This document shows positions 52,801 through 59,648 of a stretch of 64,000 bases of DNA, one piece after another. The translations under genes were made by a program, and so were the position numbers. Below the pieces are notes generated by a model. The model was given only the letters and a program-made list of their open reading frames with translations. It was not told the DNA's origin and searched no databases. The stretch covers positions 1 through 64,000 of the forward strand of contig JADIMI010000007.1 of the NCBI GenBank assembly GCA_017694845.1, given 5' to 3'. Source of the DNA: Candidatus Cryptobacteroides intestinavium. GTDB lineage: Bacteria; Bacteroidota; Bacteroidia; Bacteroidales; UBA932. Within the stretch, counting starts at the first letter, position 1; every line of letters starts with the position of its first letter.

Positions 52801-53524
52801 TGCCGCCACTGCACAGATCGATACGGCAATGAACATTATGATGCCATCCCTCAACGGTGTGCTCCGGATAAAAGGCAAGGATCTGGCGCTTGTAGAGAGC
52901 GAAGACTTGTACAAGATCGCGAAGATACTTAAGTTCAAGGACATACATAACATAAAAATAGATGATATGTCTGTAGAGGGGCTTATCGGGGACAGCAGGG
53001 TGGAAATTTTCCCGTTCGTGCTCAATGTCGACAGATACTCGCTCGCCCTCAGCGGAATACAGAGCCTTGACCAGTCTTTCCGATATCATATCTCGATACT
53101 CAGATCACCTCTGCTGATAAGGTTCGGAGTGGACCTGTGGGGACCGGACTTCGACAATATGAAATTCAAGATCGGACGGGCGAAATACAAGGATGCCAAT
53201 GTACCTGTATTCTCGTCAGTCATAGATGAGACCCGCCTTAACCTGCTCGAGTCCATAAGGAACATTTTCTCGAAAGGGGTTGATGCCGCTGTCAGAGAAA
53301 ATGAAAGGCAGGAGGCCGTCACCGAATACAAGGAAGATATAGGATACCGCAACGCTGCCGAGACCGATATCGAAGAACTTTCATCAGAAGAATCGGCAGA
53401 ACTGGAATCCGCTGATGACAGTCAGCCCTCCAGTCATCCTGAGCACAGCGAAGGATCTGATACAGACAACCCATCCAGTCATCCTGAGCACAGCGAAGGA
53501 TCTGATACAACAGTGAAGAATTAA
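49838..53524 (+). CDS. AsmA family envelope protein
   Basis: A 1228-residue protein anchored by one N-terminal helix (LLKVIIGAVGIVAVLMVTVQVAL), with the remainder in the periplasm. N-terminal AsmA-like segment (LDFGKVSVSVVKSFPNLNVTLDSVVL) and a long beta-rich middle, closing with an AsmA C-terminal-like segment (SLNGVLRIKGKDLALVESEDLYKIAKIL, then ALSGIQSLDQSFRYHISI). AsmA-like proteins are thought to bridge the envelope and move phospholipids to the outer membrane. The last 30 residues are two copies of SSHPEHSEGSDT, encoded by REP-like DNA in frame. prmA follows after 12 bp. Family certain by overall pattern, exact role unknown. Confidence 0.85.
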   Translation: MDKNKASRIGRTLLKVIIGAVGIVAVLMVTVQVALSPALLTRIVNGIADDYIDGDLDFGKVSVSVVKSFPNLNVTLDSVVLTYPAERFAEYETGSAKARLLKMGKAETGDTLAAFRRFSASIDIGALVTGNIHIPDIELTGPRIFAKSYNDSTANWQILKSETTAAPSTDDADGTESSGTTVSSLPGITLERISLDGRPFIVLCSAKDTLFAALNIKEMKFRGRLSTRQPQRNRIGFTVDSMFIGGRLSGDTLAFALQRFRLREHRGDFALNVKAGAALATRSFGRIFIPVDIESRVNFIRDSLPGISISRLRADIACLPVDIKGDARFTPDSIRIKADASIDQCKVNDILRFWGRQLIPAAAKLRTDATISLNASINGWYNVDGSRLPAIDVRLDIPESPISHSGIRLDSRIAADIRAKGGGDAPVDLDINDFHLDGKALKLALKGSARDLLGNDPLFEIDGGLDISLDTLGQFIRKSTGLSVSGELASNARGKIRMSQISPYTFADADLTGFIRSGRLNINSEKDSIDVHIDSLDIVVATTGNRFDRSIEEGTRVIAVAARLDSTSIRYKDALSASGSALSIAAQNDAAVLDASDSSSYYPFSGKVSIGRLSLTDRDSTRITIRDSDNTFKVSPSKADREIPVLSLKSDSRAIRLRSAFDRASVRELGINIVATKSDARRKRMAKAFVDSLARRFPDVPRDSLFSHLRKIRGATALPDWLTEEDFRKNDLNFKLGDSMSKYFREWDFYGGLEFRRASIMTPAFPLRTSLNDFDGYITNNELTLNGFTLRSGRSEITADGKLTGLRGALLNNRPVKLDLGITSSRLNLNELLGAYSRGQSFNAASDSLSVAAETMDDETYEEIVAADSLSSDSVLQTSLIVIPANLIADISLKASNVTFSKMEMSSLSAELNVKERCAQLTDIKAVTNVGDLAFDGFYSTRTKSDITAGFSLNLNDITAEKIIEMMPAVDSIMPMLKSFYGQLDCELAATAQIDTAMNIMMPSLNGVLRIKGKDLALVESEDLYKIAKILKFKDIHNIKIDDMSVEGLIGDSRVEIFPFVLNVDRYSLALSGIQSLDQSFRYHISILRSPLLIRFGVDLWGPDFDNMKFKIGRAKYKDANVPVFSSVIDETRLNLLESIRNIFSKGVDAAVRENERQEAVTEYKEDIGYRNAAETDIEELSSEESAELESADDSQPSSHPEHSEGSDTDNPSSHPEHSEGSDTTVKN
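53431..53512 (+). repeat. REP-like units inside the AsmA coding sequence
   Basis: Two units CAGTCATCCTGAGCACAGCG followed by AAGGATCTGATAC, 45 bp apart, exactly 15 codons. Both keep the hairpin (ATCCT/AGGAT stem) and read in the same sense relative to the gene as the 3'-end copies elsewhere. They add the peptide SSHPEHSEGSDT twice. Confidence 0.9.
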
Positions 53525-53536
53525 AACAACCCGATT

Positions 53537-54391
53537 ATGAACAGCTATGAATACATAGAAGTCTCTCTGAAGATCGACCCGTACACAGAAGAGAATGCAG
53601 AGATAATGATGGCAGAACTGGCGGAACTTCCGTTCGAGTCGTTCACGGAAGCCGACCCGTACCTGAAATGCTACATTCCGAAGGAAAAGTACGACCCGAG
53701 AAATCTGAAACTTTTCCTGAGCGGGCTGGACTATGACTTCGACATTGACTTCAATGCCACGCTTATGCCATCTGTGAACTGGAACTCCGTATGGGAAAGC
53801 CAGTTCTCCCCTATCGTCGTGGATGGACTGTGCACCATCAAGGCCACATTCCATAAAGGGCTCAAGCGCACAAGATTCAACATCACCATAGATCCGAAGA
53901 TGGCTTTCGGCACGGGACACCATCAGACAACCTATATGATGTGCCGCGCCCTGCTCAGGCACGAGGCTGACATAAAAGGCAAGATCGTGATGGATATGGG
54001 ATGCGGCACAGCCATACTGGCCATTCTTGCTGCGAAAATGGGAGCCGGACACACATACGGCATCGACATTGATGCCGTAGCTGCAGCCTCGGCATTCGAC
54101 AATGCCCGCAAGAACAGGGTCTCCCGCCACGTGGAGACATACTGCGGAGATGCATCCCTGCTCCAGAGGGGCAAGTACGACATCCTGCTCGCGAACATCA
54201 ACAGGAACATTCTTCTTGAAGACATTCCGACATACGCCGTCAGCCTGAAGAAAGACGGACTGCTGTTTGTAAGCGGCTTCTATACGGAAGACTTTCCAAT
54301 GATATGTTCATCCGCCCGGAGAGCCGGCCTGGAATATATGGAACAGGATGCGATAGACAACTGGTGCTGTGCCGGATTCAGGAAGGTCTGA
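53537..54391 (+). CDS. prmA: Ribosomal protein L11 methyltransferase
   Basis: A 284-residue SAM-dependent enzyme that methylates ribosomal protein L11. The N-terminal substrate-recognition domain ends near residue 100; then FGTGHHQTTYMM precedes SAM motif I VMDMGCGTAILAILAAKMGA and motif II YGIDIDAVA. The catalytic-loop LLANINRNIL (NxN(x) motif) is intact. Start 12 bp after the AsmA stop. Confidence 0.92.
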   Translation: MNSYEYIEVSLKIDPYTEENAEIMMAELAELPFESFTEADPYLKCYIPKEKYDPRNLKLFLSGLDYDFDIDFNATLMPSVNWNSVWESQFSPIVVDGLCTIKATFHKGLKRTRFNITIDPKMAFGTGHHQTTYMMCRALLRHEADIKGKIVMDMGCGTAILAILAAKMGAGHTYGIDIDAVAAASAFDNARKNRVSRHVETYCGDASLLQRGKYDILLANINRNILLEDIPTYAVSLKKDGLLFVSGFYTEDFPMICSSARRAGLEYMEQDAIDNWCCAGFRKV

Positions 54392-54458
54392 GCATCAAAG
54401 GGACCATGAAGGACTCTCTAAAGGACCGACAAATCATTGCTATTTAGAAATTAGTTTC

Positions 54459-54466
54459 TATCTTTG
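54459..54466 (+). promoter_or_regulatory. Predicted promoter of tRNA-Leu (TTG-N19-TATCTTTG)
   Basis: TATCTTTG has a TTG at 54437-54439 nineteen bases upstream, matching the -33/-7 layout, and lies 16 nt before the tRNA 5' end. Confidence 0.6.
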
Positions 54467-54482
54467 CAATCCTTATATGGAG

Positions 54483-54564
54483 GCGGGCGTGTTGTAATTG
54501 GTAGCCAAGCCAGACTTAGGATCTGGTGCCGCAAGGCGTATGGGTTCGAGTCCCTTCGCCCGCA
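54483..54564 (+). tRNA. tRNA-Leu (anticodon UAG)
   Basis: Acceptor stem GCGGGCG/CGCCCGC with discriminator A. Anticodon stem CCAGA/TCTGG around CTTAGGA, giving TAG, which reads CUA/CUN Leu codons. An extended variable arm TGCCGCAAGGCGTA is typical for class II tRNA-Leu; TTCGAGTC is the T-loop. Length 82 nt. CCA is not encoded. Confidence 0.95.
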
Positions 54565-54639
54565 CAGATGGACAGAGGCGGAAAGACCTGCCTCTGTCTT
54601 TGTTTTATAGCGGTATCCGAATGACAATGAATATATAGG

Positions 54640-55992
54640 ATGAAAGTTCTGTGGGTGACAAACAATCCCTGTTCAAGCATCGAACGGAATGGAGGAAGGA
54701 CAATAACAGGCGGCTGGCTCTCATCTCTTGAGAAGGCCGTCAGGAATGACATTGAACTCGAGATAGCCTTTCTGTCATCCGGACAGGTACAGGAAGATTT
54801 TGCATATAACGGCGTGGAATACCATTCCATTGCACCGTTCCGTTCAGGCAGCTACATTATCTTCCGGCTCAGACGGCTGCTTATGCCGTGGTCAGTATAT
54901 GACAGGCTGATACTTGACAGACTTGAATGCATCATAGAGAAAAGCAGACCGGATATAATCCACATACACGGCACAGAAAAATGTTTCGGACTGATATACG
55001 GAAAGATGAGAGGGAAAGACGGCTGTATAGAAGCCGGAGGAAAGAAGATTCCGGTAGTCATTTCCATACAGGGCGTAATGGAGCTGTGCCTGGAAAAATA
55101 CTTCAGCGGAATATCTATGAATGATGTCCTTATGCTTGAAAGCATAGGCTGCAGGCTAAGGAAACAGTCTGCCATTATGATGTACAGGCAGCTGAAGCAT
55201 CAGGCCCGCAACGAGGCCCTGATGCTGAAGTCTGCCAGATTCATCCTCGGCAGGACGGATATGGACAGGGAGTTTTCCGGGAGGATGAATCCGGAGAGAC
55301 TGTATTTCACTGTCAATGAGATAATGAGAGAGCCGTTCTACCATACATATGATGATATGTCCGGCAGCAAAGAGATCCGGGACAGAGACCGCCGGGAAGG
55401 ATGTGGACAGCATATAAAGATAGTCAGCACTATATCGGACGGCATATACAAAGGCTACGAACTGCTGCTGAAAACAGCCTGTACGCTGAAGGGAAGGAAA
55501 GTCAGATACAGCTGGACAGTCATAGGCCTTTCTTATGGCAGCGAGATGGTGTCGATAGCAGAGAAATCCACAGGACTGGCCTCTGCAGACCTTGACATAC
55601 AGCTTGCAGGACGTATGGATGCCAGTGAAATGGTCAGAGAGATGTCAAGTGCAGACATCTACTGCCAGGTCAGCCATATAGAGAACAGTCCGAACAGTCT
55701 GTGCGAAGCGATGCTTCTCGGACTGCCATCCGTGGCCACGGATGTCGGGGGGACATCCTCCATTGTCGACAACGGCGTGACAGGTCTTCTTGTCCCGGAC
55801 ACCGATCCGGACGCATATGCCGATGCCATTATACGCCTCGCATCTGACAGCGAGGCTGCAGATATGGCAGGGAAGGCCGCGAGAAAAGCCGCCGCTGAAA
55901 GACACGATCCTGTCACGGTCAGAAAGCAACTGATACATACATATGAAGAAATCATAGAGACCTGCATACAGGATTCCGGACAGCCGGCATAA
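54640..55992 (+). CDS. Group 1 (GT4-like) glycosyltransferase
   Basis: A 450-residue GT-B glycosyltransferase. N-terminal Rossmann-like segment (KVLWVTNNPCSSIERNGGRT...) and C-terminal donor site (SHIENSPNSLCEAMLLGLPSVATDVGGTSSIV, with the expected E-x7-E type spacing). Acceptor and sugar are unknown. It is the first gene after the tRNA and is followed by an acyltransferase, a typical pair of capsule or exopolysaccharide genes. Confidence 0.88.
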   Translation: MKVLWVTNNPCSSIERNGGRTITGGWLSSLEKAVRNDIELEIAFLSSGQVQEDFAYNGVEYHSIAPFRSGSYIIFRLRRLLMPWSVYDRLILDRLECIIEKSRPDIIHIHGTEKCFGLIYGKMRGKDGCIEAGGKKIPVVISIQGVMELCLEKYFSGISMNDVLMLESIGCRLRKQSAIMMYRQLKHQARNEALMLKSARFILGRTDMDREFSGRMNPERLYFTVNEIMREPFYHTYDDMSGSKEIRDRDRREGCGQHIKIVSTISDGIYKGYELLLKTACTLKGRKVRYSWTVIGLSYGSEMVSIAEKSTGLASADLDIQLAGRMDASEMVREMSSADIYCQVSHIENSPNSLCEAMLLGLPSVATDVGGTSSIVDNGVTGLLVPDTDPDAYADAIIRLASDSEAADMAGKAARKAAAERHDPVTVRKQLIHTYEEIIETCIQDSGQPA

Positions 55993-55996
55993 CGGT

Positions 55997-56620
55997 ATGC
56001 ATATATTGGTAACAGGAACAGTTATGGTACTGCAGAAGATATACAGATACGCATGGGCAGCCAGGATCTGGCTGGATGGACTGATATTCAAGGCAATCCT
56101 CAGATTGTACGGAGCACGTTCCGGATCAGCGAGGGTTACAGGCCTGCCGCATATAACAATCCGCAGAGGAGCCGTTGTCAGCATAGGAGACGGATTCAGG
56201 ATCAACAGCTGCTTCTACGGCAACGCACTGAGCACAGGGAAATGTGCGGTATGGGTCGGAGAGAATGCCAGACTCGATATCGGAAGGAATGTCGGAATCA
56301 GCAGCAGCTATATAGTCGCAGCTGACTCTGTAACTATCGGGGACAATGTGAAGATCGGGGGGAACTGCTATATTATCGACACTGACTTTCACAGCATTGA
56401 CCCTGAGAAAAGGAAATATCCCGACCAGGACAGAAACGATACACGGACAGCCCCTGTAACAATACGTGATAATGCGTTCATCGGAGCCGCCAGCATCATT
56501 CTGAAAGGGGTCACCATCGGGAAGGGAGCTGTCATAGGGGCAGGCTCCGTCGTGACAAGAGATGTGCCGGATGGCCAGCTGTGGGCAGGCAACCCGGCAC
56601 GGTTCATCAGAGAGCTTTAG
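55997..56620 (+). CDS. Hexapeptide-repeat acyltransferase
   Basis: A 207-residue left-handed beta-helix acyltransferase. Hexapeptide turns run from about residue 65 (IRRGAVVSIGDGFRIN) to 195 (VTIGKGAVIGAGSVVTRDVPDGQLWAGNPAR); the catalytic His is likely in DTDFHSID. Probably O-acetylates a sugar, using acetyl-CoA. It starts 4 bp after the glycosyltransferase; an alternative start is the ATG at 56024. Its end overlaps the sulfatase gene tail to tail by 14 bp. Confidence 0.88.
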   Translation: MHILVTGTVMVLQKIYRYAWAARIWLDGLIFKAILRLYGARSGSARVTGLPHITIRRGAVVSIGDGFRINSCFYGNALSTGKCAVWVGENARLDIGRNVGISSSYIVAADSVTIGDNVKIGGNCYIIDTDFHSIDPEKRKYPDQDRNDTRTAPVTIRDNAFIGAASIILKGVTIGKGAVIGAGSVVTRDVPDGQLWAGNPARFIREL

Positions 56621-58142
56621 ACCCGGCTGTCTCCTTTTCAAGGATTTTTCTCAGCTCCTCAGCCTTTGAAGGGAATTCCTCTATACAATTGTCTTTCTCA
56701 TATTTTGACGACGATACGTTGTACAATTGTTCCTTACGGCTGTTTCCAAGTTCCATCTTCGTATAGAACTCTATTGCAGGGGCATCGGAAGGTGAAATAT
56801 ACTTCCAGCCTTCAGAATCCAGCACCGACAACGTGGAATTGACATTCTGTTCTATGACATAGTCTCTCCCCGTACCATCCTTTCCGACAAGGACATCCAG
56901 CGCATTCCTGCTGTCTGGCGCCGCACCTTCCGGAATTTCGGCGCCGGCAAGAGATGCAAGCGATGCAAAAATATCTATATGGGAGAAAAGGGCATCGGAA
57001 ACGACTCCGTCGAACATATCTCCCCAATGCACTATCATCGGCACTCGCGTCCCGGCCTCGAAGGCGCTGTATTTGCCTCCTCTGAAATCACCCCACGGTC
57101 TGTGGTCGCCCAGAAGTTCCCAGGCCTGGTCCTGATATCCGTCATCCACTACCGGCCCGTTGTCGCTGCTAAGGATCACCAGCGTATTGTCATCCAGTCC
57201 CAGTTCGTCTATGACAGCCATCACCCGGCCCACGGTTTCGTCAAAAGAGAGCAGGGCATCCCCTCTCGGCCCCATACCGCTCCTGCCGGCAAATCTCTCA
57301 TGCGGCACACGCGGCACATGTATATCATTTGTTCCCAGATACAGGAAGAACGGTTCATCCTTATGCCTGGAAATAAACTCAATAGCCTTGACGGTAATGC
57401 TGTCCGCTATGTCCTCGTCCCTCCATAACGCGGATCCGCCTCCTTTCATATACCCGATCCTCGGTATGCCGTTGACAATGGCCTGGTCGTGGCCCTGTGA
57501 AGGATGTATTCTCAGAAGTTCAGGATGGTCTTTAGCAAGAGGCTCTCCTTCAAACGGTTCCTTATAGCTGACATAGATAGGGTCTGAAGGATCGAGGCCG
57601 ACGACCTTGCCGTTCTCGATAAAGACGCAAGGCACCCTGTCGCCTGTCGCCGCCATTATATATGAATAATCGAAACCTATATCTGCCAGAGCTGGCGTCA
57701 CCGTACCGTTCCAGTCCTGGGTCCCGGTCCTGTCCCCGAGCCCGAGATGCCATTTGCCGACAGCGCCTGTAGCATAGCCGGCATCCCTGAACATATCGGC
57801 TATAGTGTACTGTTCGGGCCTTATGATCATCCCTGCATCTCCCGTAGCTATTCCTGTCCCTTCCTTCCTCCACGGATACTGACCTGTCAGAAGGCCGTAA
57901 CGGGATGGGGTGCTGACAGAAGATGTCGTATGGGAGTTGGTGAATCTGATACCGTTCTCGGCCAGAGAATCCACATTTGGCGTACTGACAGCGGCAGTAC
58001 CGTTGCAGCTCAGGTCTCCGTATCCGATATCATCCGCATAGATGATTATGACATTCGGTCTGCGCGGCTGGTCTCCCGAACATCCCGCCAGCATTGCCGC
58101 CGTCCCGGCAAGCGGAAGAGCGGCCAGTCTTATCTTCTTCAT
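56607..58142 (-). CDS. Sulfatase (serine-type), lipoprotein
   Basis: A 511-residue sulfatase. Signal KKIRLAALPLAGTAAMLAGC has lipobox LAGC. Metal-binding NVIIIYADDIGYGDL opens the alkaline-phosphatase-like core; the formylglycine site is SVSTPSRYGLLTG, with Ser in place of Cys (S-x-P-S-R), so maturation should need an anaerobic radical SAM enzyme, not in this window. Another site is SSDNGPVV. Substrate is not identifiable. No SusC/D is adjacent. Promoter elements lie just upstream within short tandem repeats. Confidence 0.93.
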   Translation of the reverse strand: MKKIRLAALPLAGTAAMLAGCSGDQPRRPNVIIIYADDIGYGDLSCNGTAAVSTPNVDSLAENGIRFTNSHTTSSVSTPSRYGLLTGQYPWRKEGTGIATGDAGMIIRPEQYTIADMFRDAGYATGAVGKWHLGLGDRTGTQDWNGTVTPALADIGFDYSYIMAATGDRVPCVFIENGKVVGLDPSDPIYVSYKEPFEGEPLAKDHPELLRIHPSQGHDQAIVNGIPRIGYMKGGGSALWRDEDIADSITVKAIEFISRHKDEPFFLYLGTNDIHVPRVPHERFAGRSGMGPRGDALLSFDETVGRVMAVIDELGLDDNTLVILSSDNGPVVDDGYQDQAWELLGDHRPWGDFRGGKYSAFEAGTRVPMIVHWGDMFDGVVSDALFSHIDIFASLASLAGAEIPEGAAPDSRNALDVLVGKDGTGRDYVIEQNVNSTLSVLDSEGWKYISPSDAPAIEFYTKMELGNSRKEQLYNVSSSKYEKDNCIEEFPSKAEELRKILEKETAGSKAL

Positions 58143-58197
58143 AGTTCCAGTGTTATCTGCATTATAGCCCTTCCCTCCCGGACGGAAGGAAGGCAGA

Positions 58198-58229
58198 CAA
58201 ATTTACCTATTTTCATCCAATATGCAAAA
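58198..58229 (-). promoter_or_regulatory. Predicted promoter of the sulfatase gene
   Basis: Minus-strand TTTTG (58225-58229), 19-nt spacer, TAAATTTG (58198-58205), an exact -33/-7 layout, leaving a 55-nt leader. The TTTTG belongs to the first copy of a CAAAAGGAAT tandem repeat. Confidence 0.65.
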
Positions 58230-58257
58230 GGAATGCAAAAGGAATTGCAAAAGGAAT
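58222..58257. repeat. Short tandem repeat ATGCAAAAGGAAT x3
   Basis: Three adjacent copies of about 12-13 bp, (A/T)TGCAAAAGGAAT, in the divergent gap between sulfatase and the TIGR02757 gene. Could be an operator array or slippage product. Confidence 0.7.
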
Positions 58258-58291
58258 CACAATCCGCACGGCATTATTCAAAGATACTGAT

Positions 58292-58299
58292 TATCTTTG
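58292..58299 (+). promoter_or_regulatory. Predicted -7 element TATCTTTG for the TIGR02757 gene
   Basis: TATCTTTG ends 6 nt before the ATG at 58306. The ORF track's TTG start lies within the element, so ATG is the better start. Confidence 0.6.
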
Positions 58300-58305
58300 C
58301 AGGAT

Positions 58306-59007
58306 ATGGATGAGTTGACACGAGAAAGGCTCATTGGCTGGGCCGAAGAATATAACGATCCGAAATATTTCGAGGAGGATCCGATAATCTTTCCGAGAAG
58401 ATTCGCCGAGCAGTTCCGCTCCGGGAAATGCAGCATTGCGGATGTGGAGATAGCGGCAGTCATAGCCGCACATCTCGCCTGGGGACGGAGATGCATGATT
58501 GTCCGTGACTGCGGGAGAGCGTTTGATGAAATGGGCTGGAAGCCATACGACTATGTCATGCGAGGAGAGTACAGGGACGAGGATTCCAGCCTGCACCGCA
58601 CTGTGAAATGGAGCGAGTTCGCACGGATATGCTCGAACCTGAAAGAGGTGTACAGCGCACGCGGAAGTATCGAAGGGATGAGCAACACAGAGATAAGGTG
58701 CCGCATCTACGGCAGGAAGGAGGACCCGAAGGCTCCTGACAAGAAGATAAACATGATGAGACGCTGGCTGGTGAGGAATGATGGGAAGGTCGACCTGGGT
58801 CTATGGAAGGACAGTTCTCCTGCAGACCTGACAATCCCGCTGGATGTGCATGTCTACGGACAGGCGACCGCACTCGGGCTGACGGAAAGGAAGAGCAAGG
58901 ATATTGTAACGGCAAGGGAGATAACCGCAGCATTCAATGACATCTTCCCTGGTGACCCTTGCAAAGGGGACTTCGCTCTGTTCGGATACGGGGTGACGCA
59001 TCATTGA
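58306..59007 (+). CDS. TIGR02757 (DUF2400) family protein
   Basis: About 233 residues, start at 58306. The sequence (DPIIFPRRFA, AHLAWGRRCMIVRDC, KRLNMMLRWMVR-like segment seen as KINMMRRWLVRND, IPLDVHVYGQATALGLTERK) matches the TIGR02757 family as I recall it, conserved in Bacteroidota and related lineages. The C-terminal half resembles the helix-hairpin-helix DNA glycosylase fold, suggesting a DNA-repair function, unproven. It starts the operon with the zeta-like, tldD and tldE genes. Confidence 0.85.
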   Translation: MDELTRERLIGWAEEYNDPKYFEEDPIIFPRRFAEQFRSGKCSIADVEIAAVIAAHLAWGRRCMIVRDCGRAFDEMGWKPYDYVMRGEYRDEDSSLHRTVKWSEFARICSNLKEVYSARGSIEGMSNTEIRCRIYGRKEDPKAPDKKINMMRRWLVRNDGKVDLGLWKDSSPADLTIPLDVHVYGQATALGLTERKSKDIVTAREITAAFNDIFPGDPCKGDFALFGYGVTHH

Positions 59008-59057
59008 CGGTGCATTCCTGCAAAGAGAATACAGACTGATTCAAGAAGCCATTATAT

Positions 59058-59648
59058 ATGCCACGACTTTACATAGTGTCCGGCTGCAACGGAGCCGGCA
59101 AGACCACAGCTTCATACACCCTGCTTCCAGAGATGCTGGAATGCAGGCAGTTCGTGAATTCCGATGAATTCGCGAAAGGGCTCTCCCCGTTCAATCCTGA
59201 AGGTGCATCCATTCAGGCAAGCAGGTTTATGCTGATGAGGATACGGTATCTTCTGCAGAGGAAAGAAGACTTCGGGATAGAGACTACCCTGGCCACCAGG
59301 TCGCTTCTGAATACTGTACGTGCGGCCCAGGCGGAAGGCTATTATGTGACAGTCCTGTATTTCTGGCTGAATTCTCCGGATCTGGCCGTAAAGCGGGTGA
59401 AGGCAAGGGTCGCGGCAGGCGGTCACAATATACCGGAAGAGACTGTACGGAGACGTTACAGGGTGGGCATCAACTACTTCTTCAATGACTATGCACCTAT
59501 ATGCGACCGCTGGATACTTGCAGACAATTCCCAGGTCCCGTTCAAGGTTGTGGCGGAAGGGGGGAAGGCCCGACCTCTGATAATCAAGGACAGCGATACA
59601 TTTGAAAAGATAAAGGGTCTGGTTTCAGACCGCAATGAGCAGATATGA
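59058..59648 (+). CDS. Zeta-toxin-like P-loop kinase
   Basis: A 196-residue cytoplasmic ATPase with Walker A SGCNGAGKTTASY, the Asp/Glu segment NSDEFAKGL and IETTLATR, and an Arg-rich KRVKARVAAGGHNIPEETVRRRY, as in zeta toxin family kinases. Zeta toxins phosphorylate UDP-GlcNAc; others are non-toxic kinases. No epsilon-like antitoxin is visible; the gene is embedded between housekeeping-type genes and overlaps tldD by 4 nt (ATGA), so a chromosomal role is likely. Confidence 0.82.
   Translation: MPRLYIVSGCNGAGKTTASYTLLPEMLECRQFVNSDEFAKGLSPFNPEGASIQASRFMLMRIRYLLQRKEDFGIETTLATRSLLNTVRAAQAEGYYVTVLYFWLNSPDLAVKRVKARVAAGGHNIPEETVRRRYRVGINYFFNDYAPICDRWILADNSQVPFKVVAEGGKARPLIIKDSDTFEKIKGLVSDRNEQI

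Noticed and set aside
54483-56000. Prophage or integrative element at the tRNA
   Set aside because: No integrase, no repeated tRNA 3' end and no phage genes were found nearby.
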